A stretch of 64,000 nt of DNA from Streptomyces roseifaciens (GCF_001445655.1 NZ_LNBE01000003.1:974530-1038529); one strand, 5' to 3'. Positions 40,602 to 50,391 are shown, counted from the stretch's first letter. The notes: generated by a model from the letters alone, not told the origin. Made by a program: numbers and translations.

Positions 40602-41465
40602 TCAGCCCACCTTGCGGAACAGACCCTCCTGCATCACCGACACCAGCAGCCGGCCCTCGCGGTCGAAGATCTGACCGCGGGCCAGGCCCCGGGCGCCCGT
40701 CGCGATGGGTGACTCCTGCTGGTAGAGGAACCACTCGTCCGCCTGGAAGGGCCGGTGGAACCACATCGCGTGGTCCAGCGAGGCCATGTCGAAGCCGCGC
40801 GGCCCCCACAGCGGTTCCACCGGGATGCGTACGGCGTCGAGCAGCGTCATGTCGCTCGCGTACGTGAGGGCGCAGGTGTGCACGAGCGGGTCGTCGCCCA
40901 GCGGCCCCAGCGCGCGCATCCACACCGCGCTGCGCGGCTCCGTGTCCGCCAGCTCCTGCGGGGTCCAGCGGAGCCGGTCCACGTAGCGGATGTCGAAGGC
41001 CAGCCGGCGCTCCATGTGGCGCAGCGCGCTGGGCAGCTCGCCGAGGCGCTCGCGGATCTCGTCGGCGAGCCGTGGCAGTTCCTCGGGCGCCGGCACGTCC
41101 GGCGCGGGCACCTGGTGCTCGAAGCCCGGCTCGGGTTCGTGGAAGGAGGCGGTGAGATTGAAGATCGTACGGCCCTGCTGGACGGCCACCACGCGCCGCG
41201 TGGTGAAGGAGCGGCCGTCGCGCACCCGCTCCACCAGGTACACGATCGGCACTCCCGGCCGCCCGGGGCGCAGGAAGTACGCGTGCAGCGAATGGACCGG
41301 GCGGTCACCGTCGGTGGTCCGCCCGGCCGCGACCAGCGCCTGCCCGGCGACCTGCCCGCCGAACACGCGCTGCAGCGACTCGTCGGGACTGCGGCCCCGG
41401 AAGATGTTCAGGTCGATCTGCTCCAGGTCGAGCAGACCCACCAGACGGTCGGTCGGTGTGGTCAT
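40602..41465 (-). CDS. tesB: Acyl-CoA thioesterase II
   Basis: TesB-type double-hotdog thioesterase, 287 residues, hydrolysing acyl-CoA to free fatty acid and CoA. The N-terminal hotdog holds QRVFGGQVAGQALVAAGRT; the C-terminal hotdog holds GFDMASLDHAMWFHRPF (catalytic Asp region) and GQIFDREGRLLVSVMQEGLFR (catalytic Gln region), as in E. coli TesB. Length is as usual. The start is ATG 41465. It follows the Ski2-like helicase gene by 49 bases on the same strand, probably in one transcript, though the functions seem unrelated. A hairpin lies beyond its stop. Confidence 0.94.
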   Translation of the reverse strand: MTTPTDRLVGLLDLEQIDLNIFRGRSPDESLQRVFGGQVAGQALVAAGRTTDGDRPVHSLHAYFLRPGRPGVPIVYLVERVRDGRSFTTRRVVAVQQGRTIFNLTASFHEPEPGFEHQVPAPDVPAPEELPRLADEIRERLGELPSALRHMERRLAFDIRYVDRLRWTPQELADTEPRSAVWMRALGPLGDDPLVHTCALTYASDMTLLDAVRIPVEPLWGPRGFDMASLDHAMWFHRPFQADEWFLYQQESPIATGARGLARGQIFDREGRLLVSVMQEGLFRKVG

Positions 41466-41514
41466 CGGGCCTCCTTCGCCGCCGGGGCCCGACGCGTGGG
41501 CCGTGCCTCGGAGG

Positions 41515-44028
41515 CTACAGCTGACCGACCTCCACGACGCGGACCACCGCGCGGCCCTCCTCGTCGGAGGCGGTGAGGTCCACCTCGGCGGTGATGCCCC
41601 AGTCGTGGTCGCCGTTGGGGTCCGCGAAGGTCTGGCGCACCCGCCACAGGCCGTCCTGCGGCTTCTCCTCGATCCGCAGCAGCTTCGGGCCGCGCGCGTC
41701 GGGCCCGGTCCCCAGGTCGTCGTACTCGTCCCAGTACGCGTCCATGGCCTCGGCCCAGCGGTCCTCGTCCCAGCCGGACTCGGCGTCCATCTCGCCGAGC
41801 TCGCCCACCTTGTCGAGGGCGGCCAGCTCGACCCTCCGGAAGAGGGCGTTGCGCACCAGCACGCGGAAGGCGCGGGCGTTCGCCGTGACGGGCTTGACCT
41901 GGTCGGCGCGGTCCTGCGCCTGCTCGGCCGTCTCCTCCTCGGGGTTGGCCAGCTGCTCCCACTCGTCCAGCAGGCTGGAGTCGACCTGGCGCACCATCTC
42001 GCCCAGCCAGGCGATCAGGTCCTCGAAGTCCTCGGACTTCAGGTCGTCGGGGACGGTGTGGTCCAGCGCCTTGTACGCACCGGCGAGGTAGCGCAGGACG
42101 ATGCCCTCGGTCCGCGCCAGGTCGTAGTGGGAGGTGAACTCCGTGAAGGTCATGGCGCGCTCGTACATGTCGCGGATGACCGACTTCGGGGACAGCGGGT
42201 GGTCGCCGACCCAGGGGTGGCTCTTGCGGTAGAGGTTGTAGGCGTGGGTCAGCAGCTCTTCCAGCGGCTTGGGGTAGGTGACGTCCATGAGCCGCTCCAT
42301 GCGGTCCTCGTACTCGACGCCGTCCGCCTTCATCACGGCGACCGCCTCGCCGCGCGCCTTGTTCTGCTGCGCCGCGAGGATCTGCCGCGGGTCGTCCAGC
42401 GTCGACTCCACGACCGAGACCATGTCCAGGGCGTAGGACGGCGACTCCGGGTCCAGGAGCTCGAAGGAGGCGAGTGCGAACGTCGACAGCGGCTGGTTGA
42501 GCGCGAAGTCGGACTGCAGGTCGACGGTCAGGCGCACGATACGGCCCTCGGCGTCGGGCTCGTCGAGCCGCTCGACCACGCCGCCGTCCAGGAGGGAGCG
42601 GTAGATCGCGATGGCGCGGCGGATGTGCCGCAGCTGGTTCCTGCGCGGCTCGTGGTTGTCCTCCAGCAGGCGGCGCATCGCCTCGAAGGCGTTGCCCGGG
42701 CGGGCGATGACCGCCAGCAGCATCGCGTGGGTGACGCGGAAGCGGGAGGTGAGCTGCTCCGGCTCGGAGGCGATGAGCTTCTCGAAGGTGTTCTCGTTCC
42801 AGCTGACGAAGCCCTCGGGCGCCTTCTTGCGGACGACCTTGCGCCGCTTCTTGGGGTCGTCACCGGCCTTGGCCAGGGCCTTCTCGTTCTCGACGACGTG
42901 GTCGGGGGCCTGGGCGACGACGAACCCTGCCGTGTCGAATCCGGCACGCCCGGCCCGGCCCGCGATCTGGTGGAACTCCCGGGCCCGCAGCGTCCGCACC
43001 CGCTGGCCGTCGTACTTGGTCAGGGCGGTGAACAGCACCGTGCGGATCGGCACGTTGACGCCGACGCCGAGGGTGTCCGTGCCGCAGATGACTTTCAGCA
43101 GCCCCGCCTGCGCGAGCCGCTCCACCAGCCGGCGGTACTTGGGCAGCATGCCCGCGTGGTGCACGCCGATGCCGTGCCGGACGTAGCGCGAGAGGTTCCG
43201 GCCGAACTTGGTGGTGAAGCGGAAGTTGCCGATGAGCTTGGCGATCTCGTCCTTCTCCTCGCGCGAGCACATGTTGATGCTCATCAGCGCCTGTGCCCGC
43301 TCCACGGCCGCGGCCTGGGTGAAGTGCACGATGTAGACCGGGGACTGCTGCGTCTGCAGCAGCTCGGTGAGGGTGTCGGTGAGCGGCGTCGCGCGGTACT
43401 CGTAGGACAGCGGCACGGGCCGGGTCGCCGAGCGGACGACGGCCGTCGGACGTCCCGTGCGCCGGGTCAGGTCCTCCTCGAACCGGGACATATCGCCCAG
43501 GGTCGCCGACATCAGGATGAACTGGGCCTGGGGCAGCTCCAGCAGCGGGATCTGCCACGCCCAGCCCCGGTCCTGCTCCGCATAGAAGTGGAACTCGTCC
43601 ATCACGACCTGGCCGATGTCGGCGTCCTTGCCGTCCCGCAGCGCGATGGAGGCGAGCACCTCGGCGGTGCAGCAGATGACGGGCGCGTCGGCGTTGACCG
43701 AGGCGTCGCCCGTGAGCATGCCGACGTTCTCCGTGCCGAAGATCTTGCACAGGTCGAAGAACTTCTCCGACACCAGCGCCTTGATGGGCGCGGTGTAGAA
43801 GGTCACCTGGTCGTTGGCGAGCGCGGTGAAGTGCGCTCCGGCCGCGACCAGGCTCTTGCCGGAACCCGTGGGCGTGGAAAGGATCACGTTCGCCCCGGAG
43901 ACCACCTCGATCAGCGCCTCCTCCTGCGCGGGGTACAGCGAGATGCCCCGCTCCTCGGCCCAGGTCGAGAAGGCTTCGAAAAGGGCATCGGGGTCGGCAT
44001 GGCTCGGCATCTGATCGATAAGGGTCAC
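41515..44028 (-). CDS. Ski2-like DEAD/DEAH-box RNA helicase (DUF3516)
   Basis: A large helicase, 837 residues from the GTG at 44028. Walker A is TPTGSGKS near residue 55, Walker B DEFHFY near 144, motif III MSATLGD, and the second RecA lobe has GIGVHHAGMLPKYRR, GTDTLGVGVNVPIRTVLF and QIAGRAGRAGFDTAG. The C-terminal half contains the DUF3516-type domain. This is the widespread actinobacterial Ski2/HelY-like group, thought to act on RNA; its role is not proven. VTLIDQMPSHADPD matches the expected family start; GGAGG lies unusually close to the GTG. It may be co-transcribed with tesB. It is divergent from the YdjM-type gene, 134 bases away. Confidence 0.92.
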   Translation of the reverse strand: MTLIDQMPSHADPDALFEAFSTWAEERGISLYPAQEEALIEVVSGANVILSTPTGSGKSLVAAGAHFTALANDQVTFYTAPIKALVSEKFFDLCKIFGTENVGMLTGDASVNADAPVICCTAEVLASIALRDGKDADIGQVVMDEFHFYAEQDRGWAWQIPLLELPQAQFILMSATLGDMSRFEEDLTRRTGRPTAVVRSATRPVPLSYEYRATPLTDTLTELLQTQQSPVYIVHFTQAAAVERAQALMSINMCSREEKDEIAKLIGNFRFTTKFGRNLSRYVRHGIGVHHAGMLPKYRRLVERLAQAGLLKVICGTDTLGVGVNVPIRTVLFTALTKYDGQRVRTLRAREFHQIAGRAGRAGFDTAGFVVAQAPDHVVENEKALAKAGDDPKKRRKVVRKKAPEGFVSWNENTFEKLIASEPEQLTSRFRVTHAMLLAVIARPGNAFEAMRRLLEDNHEPRRNQLRHIRRAIAIYRSLLDGGVVERLDEPDAEGRIVRLTVDLQSDFALNQPLSTFALASFELLDPESPSYALDMVSVVESTLDDPRQILAAQQNKARGEAVAVMKADGVEYEDRMERLMDVTYPKPLEELLTHAYNLYRKSHPWVGDHPLSPKSVIRDMYERAMTFTEFTSHYDLARTEGIVLRYLAGAYKALDHTVPDDLKSEDFEDLIAWLGEMVRQVDSSLLDEWEQLANPEEETAEQAQDRADQVKPVTANARAFRVLVRNALFRRVELAALDKVGELGEMDAESGWDEDRWAEAMDAYWDEYDDLGTGPDARGPKLLRIEEKPQDGLWRVRQTFADPNGDHDWGITAEVDLTASDEEGRAVVRVVEVGQL

Positions 44029-44162
44029 CCCTCCATACTGCCTGGCCCCGGACCGGATCAGGGAACCGGCCGGTCCAATGGTGATCATCCGGACGCTACG
44101 CTGAGTCGCCGACCCGGCGTCAGGAAAGCCGGGGCCGGCCGGCACGAGGAGGGGAATCGACC

Positions 44163-44954
44163 ATGATGGGACCGGCGCACTCGCTCTCGGGAGCGGCCGC
44201 CTGGCTGGGAGTGGGGGCGGCGGTGGCCGCAGCCGGCCACCCGATGCCCTGGCCGGTGCTCGTCGTCGGCACCCTGATCTGCGCCGGAGCGGCTCTCGCC
44301 CCCGACCTCGACCACAAGTCGGCGACGATATCGCGGGCCTTCGGCCCGATATCGCGCGTGCTGTGCGGCATCATCGACAAGCTCTCGCACTCGGTCTACA
44401 AGGCCACCCGCGGGCACGGCGATCCGCGCCGCAACGGCGGACACCGCACCCTCACCCACACCTGGCTCTGGGCCGTCCTGATCGGTGGCGGGGCCTCGGC
44501 GCTGGCTGTGACCGGCGGCCGCTGGGCCGTGCTCGGCATCCTCTTCGTCCACCTGGTGCTCGCCGTCGAAGGACTCCTGTGGCGCGCCGCCCGCACCTCC
44601 AGCGACGTCCTCGTCTGGCTCCTCGGCGCCACCAGCGCCTGGATACTGGCCGGCGTCCTGAACGAGCCGGGCAACGGTGCCGACTGGCTCTTCTCCGACC
44701 CGGGCCAGGAGTACCTGTGGCTGGGCCTGCCGATCGTCCTCGGCGCCCTGGTGCACGACATCGGCGACGCGCTCACCGTCTCCGGCTGCCCGATCCTGTG
44801 GCCCATACCCGTCGGCCGCAAGCGCTGGTATCCCGTCGGGCCGCCGAAGGCCATGCGCTTCCGGGCGGGCAGCTGGGTGGAGCTCAAGGTCCTCATGCCC
44901 GCGTTCCTGTTCCTCGGCGGCCTGGGCGGGCTGGGCGCCCTGGAGTTCATCTGA
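44163..44954 (+). CDS. YdjM-type metal-dependent hydrolase-like membrane protein
   Basis: A 263-residue membrane protein of the DUF457/YdjM family, annotated as membrane-bound metal-dependent hydrolase. HSLSGAAAWLG at the start, APDLDHKSATISR near residue 43 (D-x-D-H), GGHRTLTHTWLW near residue 91 and LGALVHDIGDALTVSGCP give the His/Asp ligand set. About five hydrophobic segments are visible. The ATG at 44163 follows GAGGAGGGG. Its activity has not been established in general. It is divergent from the helicase and converges with the ABC exporter pair; a hairpin occupies the gap after its stop. Confidence 0.87.
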   Translation: MMGPAHSLSGAAAWLGVGAAVAAAGHPMPWPVLVVGTLICAGAALAPDLDHKSATISRAFGPISRVLCGIIDKLSHSVYKATRGHGDPRRNGGHRTLTHTWLWAVLIGGGASALAVTGGRWAVLGILFVHLVLAVEGLLWRAARTSSDVLVWLLGATSAWILAGVLNEPGNGADWLFSDPGQEYLWLGLPIVLGALVHDIGDALTVSGCPILWPIPVGRKRWYPVGPPKAMRFRAGSWVELKVLMPAFLFLGGLGGLGALEFI

Positions 44955-44957
44955 CCC

Positions 44958-44981
44958 CGGGGCGCCCGGCCCCACGCCCCG
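44958..44981. terminator. Inverted repeat between convergent genes
   Basis: CGGGGCG (44958-44964) and CGCCCCG (44975-44981) around a 10-base loop, between the stop of the YdjM-type gene and the stop of the ABC exporter gene. It could work in both directions. Confidence 0.55.
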
Positions 44982-44991
44982 CCCGCTTCGG

Positions 44992-46773
44992 CTAGCGGTG
45001 CCAGGAGCGCCACAGCGCCGCGTACGTACCCCCCGCCGCGACCAGCTCGTCGTGGCTGCCCAGCTCGGAGATCCGGCCGTCCTCCGCCACCGCGATCACA
45101 TCCGCGTCGTGGGCGGTGTGCAGCCGGTGCGCGATGGCCACCACGGTGCGTCCCTCCAGCACCGTCGCCAGCGAGCGCTCCAGGTGCCGGGCCGCGCGCG
45201 GGTCCAGCAGGGAGGTCGCCTCGTCCAGCACCAGCGTGTGCGGATCCGCCAGGACGAGCCGGGCCAGCGCGATCTGCTGGGCCTGGGCCGGGGTGAGCGC
45301 GAGCCCGCCCGAACCCACCTCCGTGTCCAGCCCGGCATCGAGCGCACGCGCCCAGCCGTCGGCGTCCACCGCCGTCAGGGCCGACCACAGCTCGCCGTCC
45401 TCGGCCGCCGTCCGCGCCAGCAGCAGGTTGTCGCGCAGGGACCCGACGAAGACGTGGTGCTCCTGATTGACCAGGGCCACATGGCGGCGCACCCGCTCCG
45501 CAGGCATCCGCGCGAGCTCCGCGCCGCCGAGCGTCACCGCGCCCGAGCGCGGTGCGTAGATCCCGGCCAGCAGCCGGCCCAGTGTCGACTTTCCCGCGCC
45601 GGACGGGCCGACCAGCGCCACCCGGCTCCCCGGCCGGACCGCGAGGGAGACGCCGTGCAGGACGTCGTTGCCCTCCAGGTAGCCGAACCGCACCTCGTCC
45701 GCCCGCACCTCCCGGCCCTCGGGCTCCGCGCCGTCGTCCGCGCCGTCCCCGCCGATCTCGCGGACCCCCACCAGCCGGGCGAGTGACACCTGTGCGATCT
45801 GGAGCTCGTCGTACCAGCGCAGGATCAGGCCGACCGGCTCGACGAGCATCTGCGCGAACAGCGCGCCGGTCGTCAGCTGCCCGACGGTGACCCAGCCCTG
45901 GAGCACGAAGACACCACCGATGATCAGCACGGAGCCGAAGACCAGCGAGTGGGTCACGTTGATCACGGGGAAGAGGACCGAGCGCAGCCACAGGGTGTAC
46001 CGCTCCCACTGGGTCCAGGAGGCGATCCGGTGGTCGGAGAGCGCCACGCGACGCTCGCCCAGCCGGTGCGCCTCGACGGTCCGCCCCGCGTCGACGGTCT
46101 CGGTGAGCGACGCCGCGACCGCCGCGTACCCCGCGGCCTCCGAACGGTAGGCGCCCGGCGCCCGGCGGAAGTACCAGCGGCAGCCGATGACGAGCACGGG
46201 CACCGCGACCAGCACGCACAGTGCGAGCGGCGGCGCGGTGACCGTCAGCGCTCCCAGCAGCAGCGCCGCCCACACGAAGCCGATCGCCAGCTGGGGCACG
46301 GCCTCGCGCATGGCATTGGCCAGCCGGTCGATGTCGGTGGTGATCCGCGACAGCAGGTCGCCGGTGCCGGCCCGCTCCAGGACGCCCGGCGGCAGCCCCA
46401 CCGACCGCACGAGGAAGTCCTCGCGCAGATCCGCCAGGATCTCCTCGCCGAGCACCGACCCGCGCAGCCGCACCATGTGCACGAACACCGTCTGCACGGC
46501 GAGCGCGACGGCGAACAGTGAGAGCGTGCGCCCCAGATGAACCTCCCGCGCACCCGCCGCCAGGTCCTCCACCATGCCGCCCAGCAGATAGGGACCCACC
46601 ATGGAGGCGGTCACGGCGACGGCGTTCACCGCCACCAGTACGACGAACGCCCTGCGGTGCCTGCGGAGCAGCGTGCTCACGTAGGCCCGGACGGTCGCGG
46701 GCGCGGCGACCGGGAGGGTGGTCGCCGATTCCGGCGCCGCGGGGTCGTGCGCCGGTGGTGCCACGCCGATCAT
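44992..46773 (-). CDS. ABC exporter half-transporter, subunit with intact Walker A and degenerate signature
   Basis: Type IV ABC exporter, 593 residues: six membrane helices (about 45-320), then a nucleotide-binding domain. Walker A GPSGAGKST is intact, Walker B is TLVLDEATSLLD, and the switch His is in VAIAHRLHTAHD. The signature is LTPAQAQQIALAR instead of LSGGQ. The partner at 46770-48593 has the opposite defects, so the two must form a heterodimer with one working ATP site (this Walker A with the partner's LSGGQ). Start ATG 46773 overlaps the partner's stop (ATGA). Substrate unknown; lipids, peptides or drugs are possible. Confidence 0.92.
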   Translation of the reverse strand: MIGVAPPAHDPAAPESATTLPVAAPATVRAYVSTLLRRHRRAFVVLVAVNAVAVTASMVGPYLLGGMVEDLAAGAREVHLGRTLSLFAVALAVQTVFVHMVRLRGSVLGEEILADLREDFLVRSVGLPPGVLERAGTGDLLSRITTDIDRLANAMREAVPQLAIGFVWAALLLGALTVTAPPLALCVLVAVPVLVIGCRWYFRRAPGAYRSEAAGYAAVAASLTETVDAGRTVEAHRLGERRVALSDHRIASWTQWERYTLWLRSVLFPVINVTHSLVFGSVLIIGGVFVLQGWVTVGQLTTGALFAQMLVEPVGLILRWYDELQIAQVSLARLVGVREIGGDGADDGAEPEGREVRADEVRFGYLEGNDVLHGVSLAVRPGSRVALVGPSGAGKSTLGRLLAGIYAPRSGAVTLGGAELARMPAERVRRHVALVNQEHHVFVGSLRDNLLLARTAAEDGELWSALTAVDADGWARALDAGLDTEVGSGGLALTPAQAQQIALARLVLADPHTLVLDEATSLLDPRAARHLERSLATVLEGRTVVAIAHRLHTAHDADVIAVAEDGRISELGSHDELVAAGGTYAALWRSWHR

Positions 46774-48593
46774 GCCGACTCCTCGATCTGTTCGCTCTCG
46801 CCGAGCTCGGTGAGCTCCGCGTCCAGTTCCCCCGCGGGCCGCGCGACGGGGTCCGTCTCCCGCGTGACCACCGCGCGGTACGCGGGGTCGTCCCGCAGGA
46901 GTCCGCGGTGCGTTCCCACCGCCACCGCGCGGCCCTCCTGGACGAACACCACGCGGTCCGCCCGGTCGAGCAGCAGCGGGCTGGAGGAGAACACCACCGT
47001 CGTACGGCCCTGCCGCAGCGCCCGCAGGCCGTCGGCGATCCGGGCCTCGGTGTGCGAGTCGACCGCCGACGTCGGCTCGTCGAGCACCAGCACCTGCGGG
47101 TCGGTGACCAGCGACCGGGCCAGCGCCAGCCGCTGCCGCTGTCCACCCGACAGCGAGCGCCCCCGCTCGGTGATGCGGGTCCGCATGGGGTCCTTGGAAG
47201 CGTCCGGGGAGGCCTGTGCGAGAGCGGTCAGCACGTCACCGCACTGTGCCGCCGCCAGCGCGGCCTCGGCCGGGACGGCTCCGGAGGCCGGCACGTCCAG
47301 CAACTCGGCGAGCGTCCCCGACAGCAGCACCGGGTCCTTGTCCTGGACGAGCACCGCGGTGCGGGCCGTCTCCAGCGGCAGCCCGTCCAGCGCGATGCCG
47401 CCGAGCAGCGCCGAGGGCACCCCCTCGGCCCCCGCCGCGGCGTGCCCGCCCAGCCGGTCGGCCAGCCGGCCGGCCGCGTCCGGGTCGCCGCACACCACCG
47501 CGGTCAGCCGGCCTGCCGGTGCCGACAACCCGCTCTCCGGGTCGTACAGGTCACCTGCCGGCACCTCCGCGGGACCCTCGCCTGCTCCGGTCCGTGCGAT
47601 ACGCCCCAGCGACAGCACGCGGGCCGCGCGCTCCGCTGACGGCCGGGAGAAGGAATAGGCCATGGCGATCTCTTCGAACACCCTGAGCGGGAAGAGGAGG
47701 AAGGTGACCAGGCCGTAGACGGTGACCAGTTCCCCGACGCCCACCCGGCCGTCCTGGACCAGCCCGACCCCGTAGCCGACCACCGCGATCAGCAGCAGTC
47801 CGGGCAGCAGCACCTGGACCGCCGCGATCAGCGCCCACATCCGGGCACTGCGCACGGCAGCACGGCGCACCTCCTGGGAGGCGCGCCGGTAGCGGTCCAG
47901 GAACAGCTCCTCGCCGCCGATGCCGCGCAGCACGCGCAGTCCGGCCACGGTGTCCGAGGCCAGCTCCGTGGCGTACCCCGCCTTGTCACGCTGCTCGTCG
48001 GCCCGTCTCGTCGCGGGCGGCAGCAGGGGCAGCACGGCCAGGACCAGGGCGGGCACCGCCAGCGCGACGACCGTGCCGAGGGCCGGCTGGTAGACCACCA
48101 GGGCCACGCACACGAACAGCGTCGTGAACAGTGCGGAGCCGAAGCGCGACAGCGCCTCCACGAACCAGCCGATTTTCTCGACGTCACCCGTCGACACCGC
48201 GACGACCTCGCCGGCCGCGACCTGACGGGTCAGCGTGGCACCCAACTCGGCCGTCTTGCGGGCCAGAAGCTGCTGCACGCGCGCCGCGGCCGTGATCCAG
48301 TTGGTGACGGCCGTGCGGTGCAGCATCGTGTCGCCCAGCGCCACGAGACCGCCCAGCAGCACCATCAGCCCGCCCGCCAGGGCGAGCCGGGCGCCGGAGC
48401 GGTCGACCACGGCCTGGACGGCGATGCCGAGGGCCACCGGCAGCGCGGCCACGGCGGCCATGTGCACCACGCCCCACGCCATGGCCTTCGCCTGGCCGGC
48501 CAGCTGATGCCGCCCGAGCCAGAGCAGTAATCGCGGTCCCGACCTGGTGTCGGGCCGGCCGGGATCGGTATACGGAAGGTCGCGGATCTGCAT
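46770..48593 (-). CDS. ABC exporter half-transporter, subunit with degenerate Walker A and intact signature
   Basis: Partner half-transporter, 607 residues, six helices then a nucleotide-binding domain. At the place of Walker A the sequence reads VVCGDPDAAGRLADRL, with no GKS/T, so ATP cannot be held in the normal way. The signature LSGGQRQRLALAR is intact and Walker B reads VLVLDEPTSAVD. The usual switch His is replaced (VVFSSSPLLLDRAD). This asymmetry is known from heterodimeric exporters. ATG 48593 (MQIRDLPYTDPG) is the family start; ATG 48659 would add 22 residues without a ribosome site. The stop overlaps the next gene by four bases. Confidence 0.91.
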   Translation of the reverse strand: MQIRDLPYTDPGRPDTRSGPRLLLWLGRHQLAGQAKAMAWGVVHMAAVAALPVALGIAVQAVVDRSGARLALAGGLMVLLGGLVALGDTMLHRTAVTNWITAAARVQQLLARKTAELGATLTRQVAAGEVVAVSTGDVEKIGWFVEALSRFGSALFTTLFVCVALVVYQPALGTVVALAVPALVLAVLPLLPPATRRADEQRDKAGYATELASDTVAGLRVLRGIGGEELFLDRYRRASQEVRRAAVRSARMWALIAAVQVLLPGLLLIAVVGYGVGLVQDGRVGVGELVTVYGLVTFLLFPLRVFEEIAMAYSFSRPSAERAARVLSLGRIARTGAGEGPAEVPAGDLYDPESGLSAPAGRLTAVVCGDPDAAGRLADRLGGHAAAGAEGVPSALLGGIALDGLPLETARTAVLVQDKDPVLLSGTLAELLDVPASGAVPAEAALAAAQCGDVLTALAQASPDASKDPMRTRITERGRSLSGGQRQRLALARSLVTDPQVLVLDEPTSAVDSHTEARIADGLRALRQGRTTVVFSSSPLLLDRADRVVFVQEGRAVAVGTHRGLLRDDPAYRAVVTRETDPVARPAGELDAELTELGESEQIEESA

Positions 48594-48742
48594 GTCATCC
48601 CAGGGGTGCGGGCGAGCCGGCAGGAGCTGTGAAAGGTTCGCGCCACTGGAGTGCAGCATTCAACCGGTTTTCGCACTCCGGCGACGGATCAGGCCAAAGG
48701 GGCTCTGGCGCACTGGAGTACGAACCGCTTCACTCCTGCCCC

Positions 48743-50359
48743 ATGAGACGACTGTTGCTCGCGCTGTGCGCCGCGACCGCCGGTCTGGTGCTGGGCATGG
48801 GCCCCGCCCTGGCCGCGGGCCCGCCGACCGAGTTCGGCACCGACTGGCACGACCCGATCACCGCCGGCCCGCCGGTGGCCACGCCCGGCACCAAGGCCTG
48901 CACGGTCACCGTCGCCGACACCGAGTTCCGCGACTACACGCCCTACAAGAGCACCTACCTGCCGCCCAAGGGCTGCGGCGACCGCTGGAACAAGGTCGTC
49001 CTGCGGCTCGACGGGGCCGTCGCCGGACGGCAGTACGACCGCCTGGGCTATCTGCAGGTCGGCGGCGTGGAGATCCTGCGCACCTCCACCCCGGAGCCCT
49101 CGCCCGAGGGCATCACCTGGCACGTCGAGAAGGACGTCACCCGCTACGCGGCCACCTTCCGGGACAAGCAGCCCGTCGAGATGCTCATCGGCAACCTGGT
49201 GAACGAAACCTACACGGGCGTCATCAAGGTCAAGGCGACGCTGACCTTCTACGCCGCCGAGGGGCGGGCCGGGGCGGCACATACGCCGGACAAGGTGCTC
49301 ACTCTGGACGGCGCGCACACCACAGGTACGTCCTATGAGGGGCTGTTGACCACTCCGCGCAACAGCGAGCGGATCGTGGCCGAGGTGTACGCGACCGGCT
49401 CGGGCGGTGGCTGCGAGGAGTTCTGGTACCTGACCGTGCCGGACGCGGCGCCGTACTCGTGCAAGGCCAAGGACGGCCCGTACCGCGAGGTCCAGGTCTC
49501 CGTGGACGGCAAACTCGCCGGGATCGCCGCGCCCTTCCCCACCGTATGGACGGGCGGCTGGTCCAACCCCTTCCTGTGGTACGTCATTCCGGGCCCGCGG
49601 GCCTTCGACGTCCGGCCGGTGGAGTACGACCTGACGCCCTTCGCGGGGCAGCTGAACGACGGGAAGGCGCACCGGGTCACCATCTCGGTGGCCGGCGTGC
49701 CGGAGGGGCAGAGCGGCTGGAGCACGCCGACCAACATCCTGGTCTGGCAGGACGCCGGGGCGACCCGGGTCACCGGGGCCCTCACCGGGCACGAGGCGGG
49801 TGCACCCGCGAACACGGTCGCCTACGAACCGGGCAAGGAGCACCGGCTGAAGGCCGACGGCGGGCACTCCCTGACGGTCTCCGGCTACGTCGACACCTCG
49901 CACGGAAGGGTGACCACCACCGTCGCCCGCAAGGTCGCCGCGGCGTCCACCCACAGCTGGACCGACGGCGAGTCGAAGGACGCCCTTCAGGCCCGCTGGA
50001 CCGACGACGAGAACGTCAAGGTGGCCGGCCACGGACCCGCCACGACGACCCGCGCCCACCGGGTCTACAGCATGGACGGCGAGATCAGCATCGGCGCGGG
50101 CGACCGGCTGCGGACCGTGATGAGGATGGGGGACCGCTCCGACAGCGTCACCCTGCGCGCCGGCAAGCGGCTCGGGTGGTCGCTGATGGACGACACCTAC
50201 ACCGGCGACGCGGCGTACAACCAGAACGTCCCGAGGGACCAGCGGCACGCCACCGGCGTCTCGCGTGAGCGCTACCGCCTCCTCGGTCCGGGGACCTGCT
50301 ACGACCGGACCCTGGCCACGGCTCAGGGAGAGCTGACGGAGGACAGGCGCTCCTGCTGA
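48743..50359 (+). CDS. Secreted peptide-N4-asparagine amidase (PNGase A type)
   Basis: A 538-residue exported protein of the PNGase A family, which cleaves the bond between the glycan and the Asn side chain of glycoproteins. After a signal peptide (RRLLLALCAATAGLVLGMG..ALAAG) it starts with PPTEFGTDWHDPITAGPP and has EFWYLTVPD, VWTGGWSNPFLWYVIPGPRA and the C-terminal PNGase A part ending in ERYRLLGPGTCYDRTL. It has two beta-sandwich domains by pattern. It stands alone, about 40 kb from the GH85/GH38 operon, yet fits the same work: releasing N-glycans from glycoproteins outside the cell. ATG 48743 has no clear Shine-Dalgarno; CACTGGAGT occurs twice upstream (48644-48652 and 48711-48719). Catalytic residues were not mapped. 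Confidence 0.85.
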   Translation: MRRLLLALCAATAGLVLGMGPALAAGPPTEFGTDWHDPITAGPPVATPGTKACTVTVADTEFRDYTPYKSTYLPPKGCGDRWNKVVLRLDGAVAGRQYDRLGYLQVGGVEILRTSTPEPSPEGITWHVEKDVTRYAATFRDKQPVEMLIGNLVNETYTGVIKVKATLTFYAAEGRAGAAHTPDKVLTLDGAHTTGTSYEGLLTTPRNSERIVAEVYATGSGGGCEEFWYLTVPDAAPYSCKAKDGPYREVQVSVDGKLAGIAAPFPTVWTGGWSNPFLWYVIPGPRAFDVRPVEYDLTPFAGQLNDGKAHRVTISVAGVPEGQSGWSTPTNILVWQDAGATRVTGALTGHEAGAPANTVAYEPGKEHRLKADGGHSLTVSGYVDTSHGRVTTTVARKVAAASTHSWTDGESKDALQARWTDDENVKVAGHGPATTTRAHRVYSMDGEISIGAGDRLRTVMRMGDRSDSVTLRAGKRLGWSLMDDTYTGDAAYNQNVPRDQRHATGVSRERYRLLGPGTCYDRTLATAQGELTEDRRSC

Positions 50360-50391
50360 CCCTCCTGGCGGCAGCGTGCCGGGCCGCGCCT

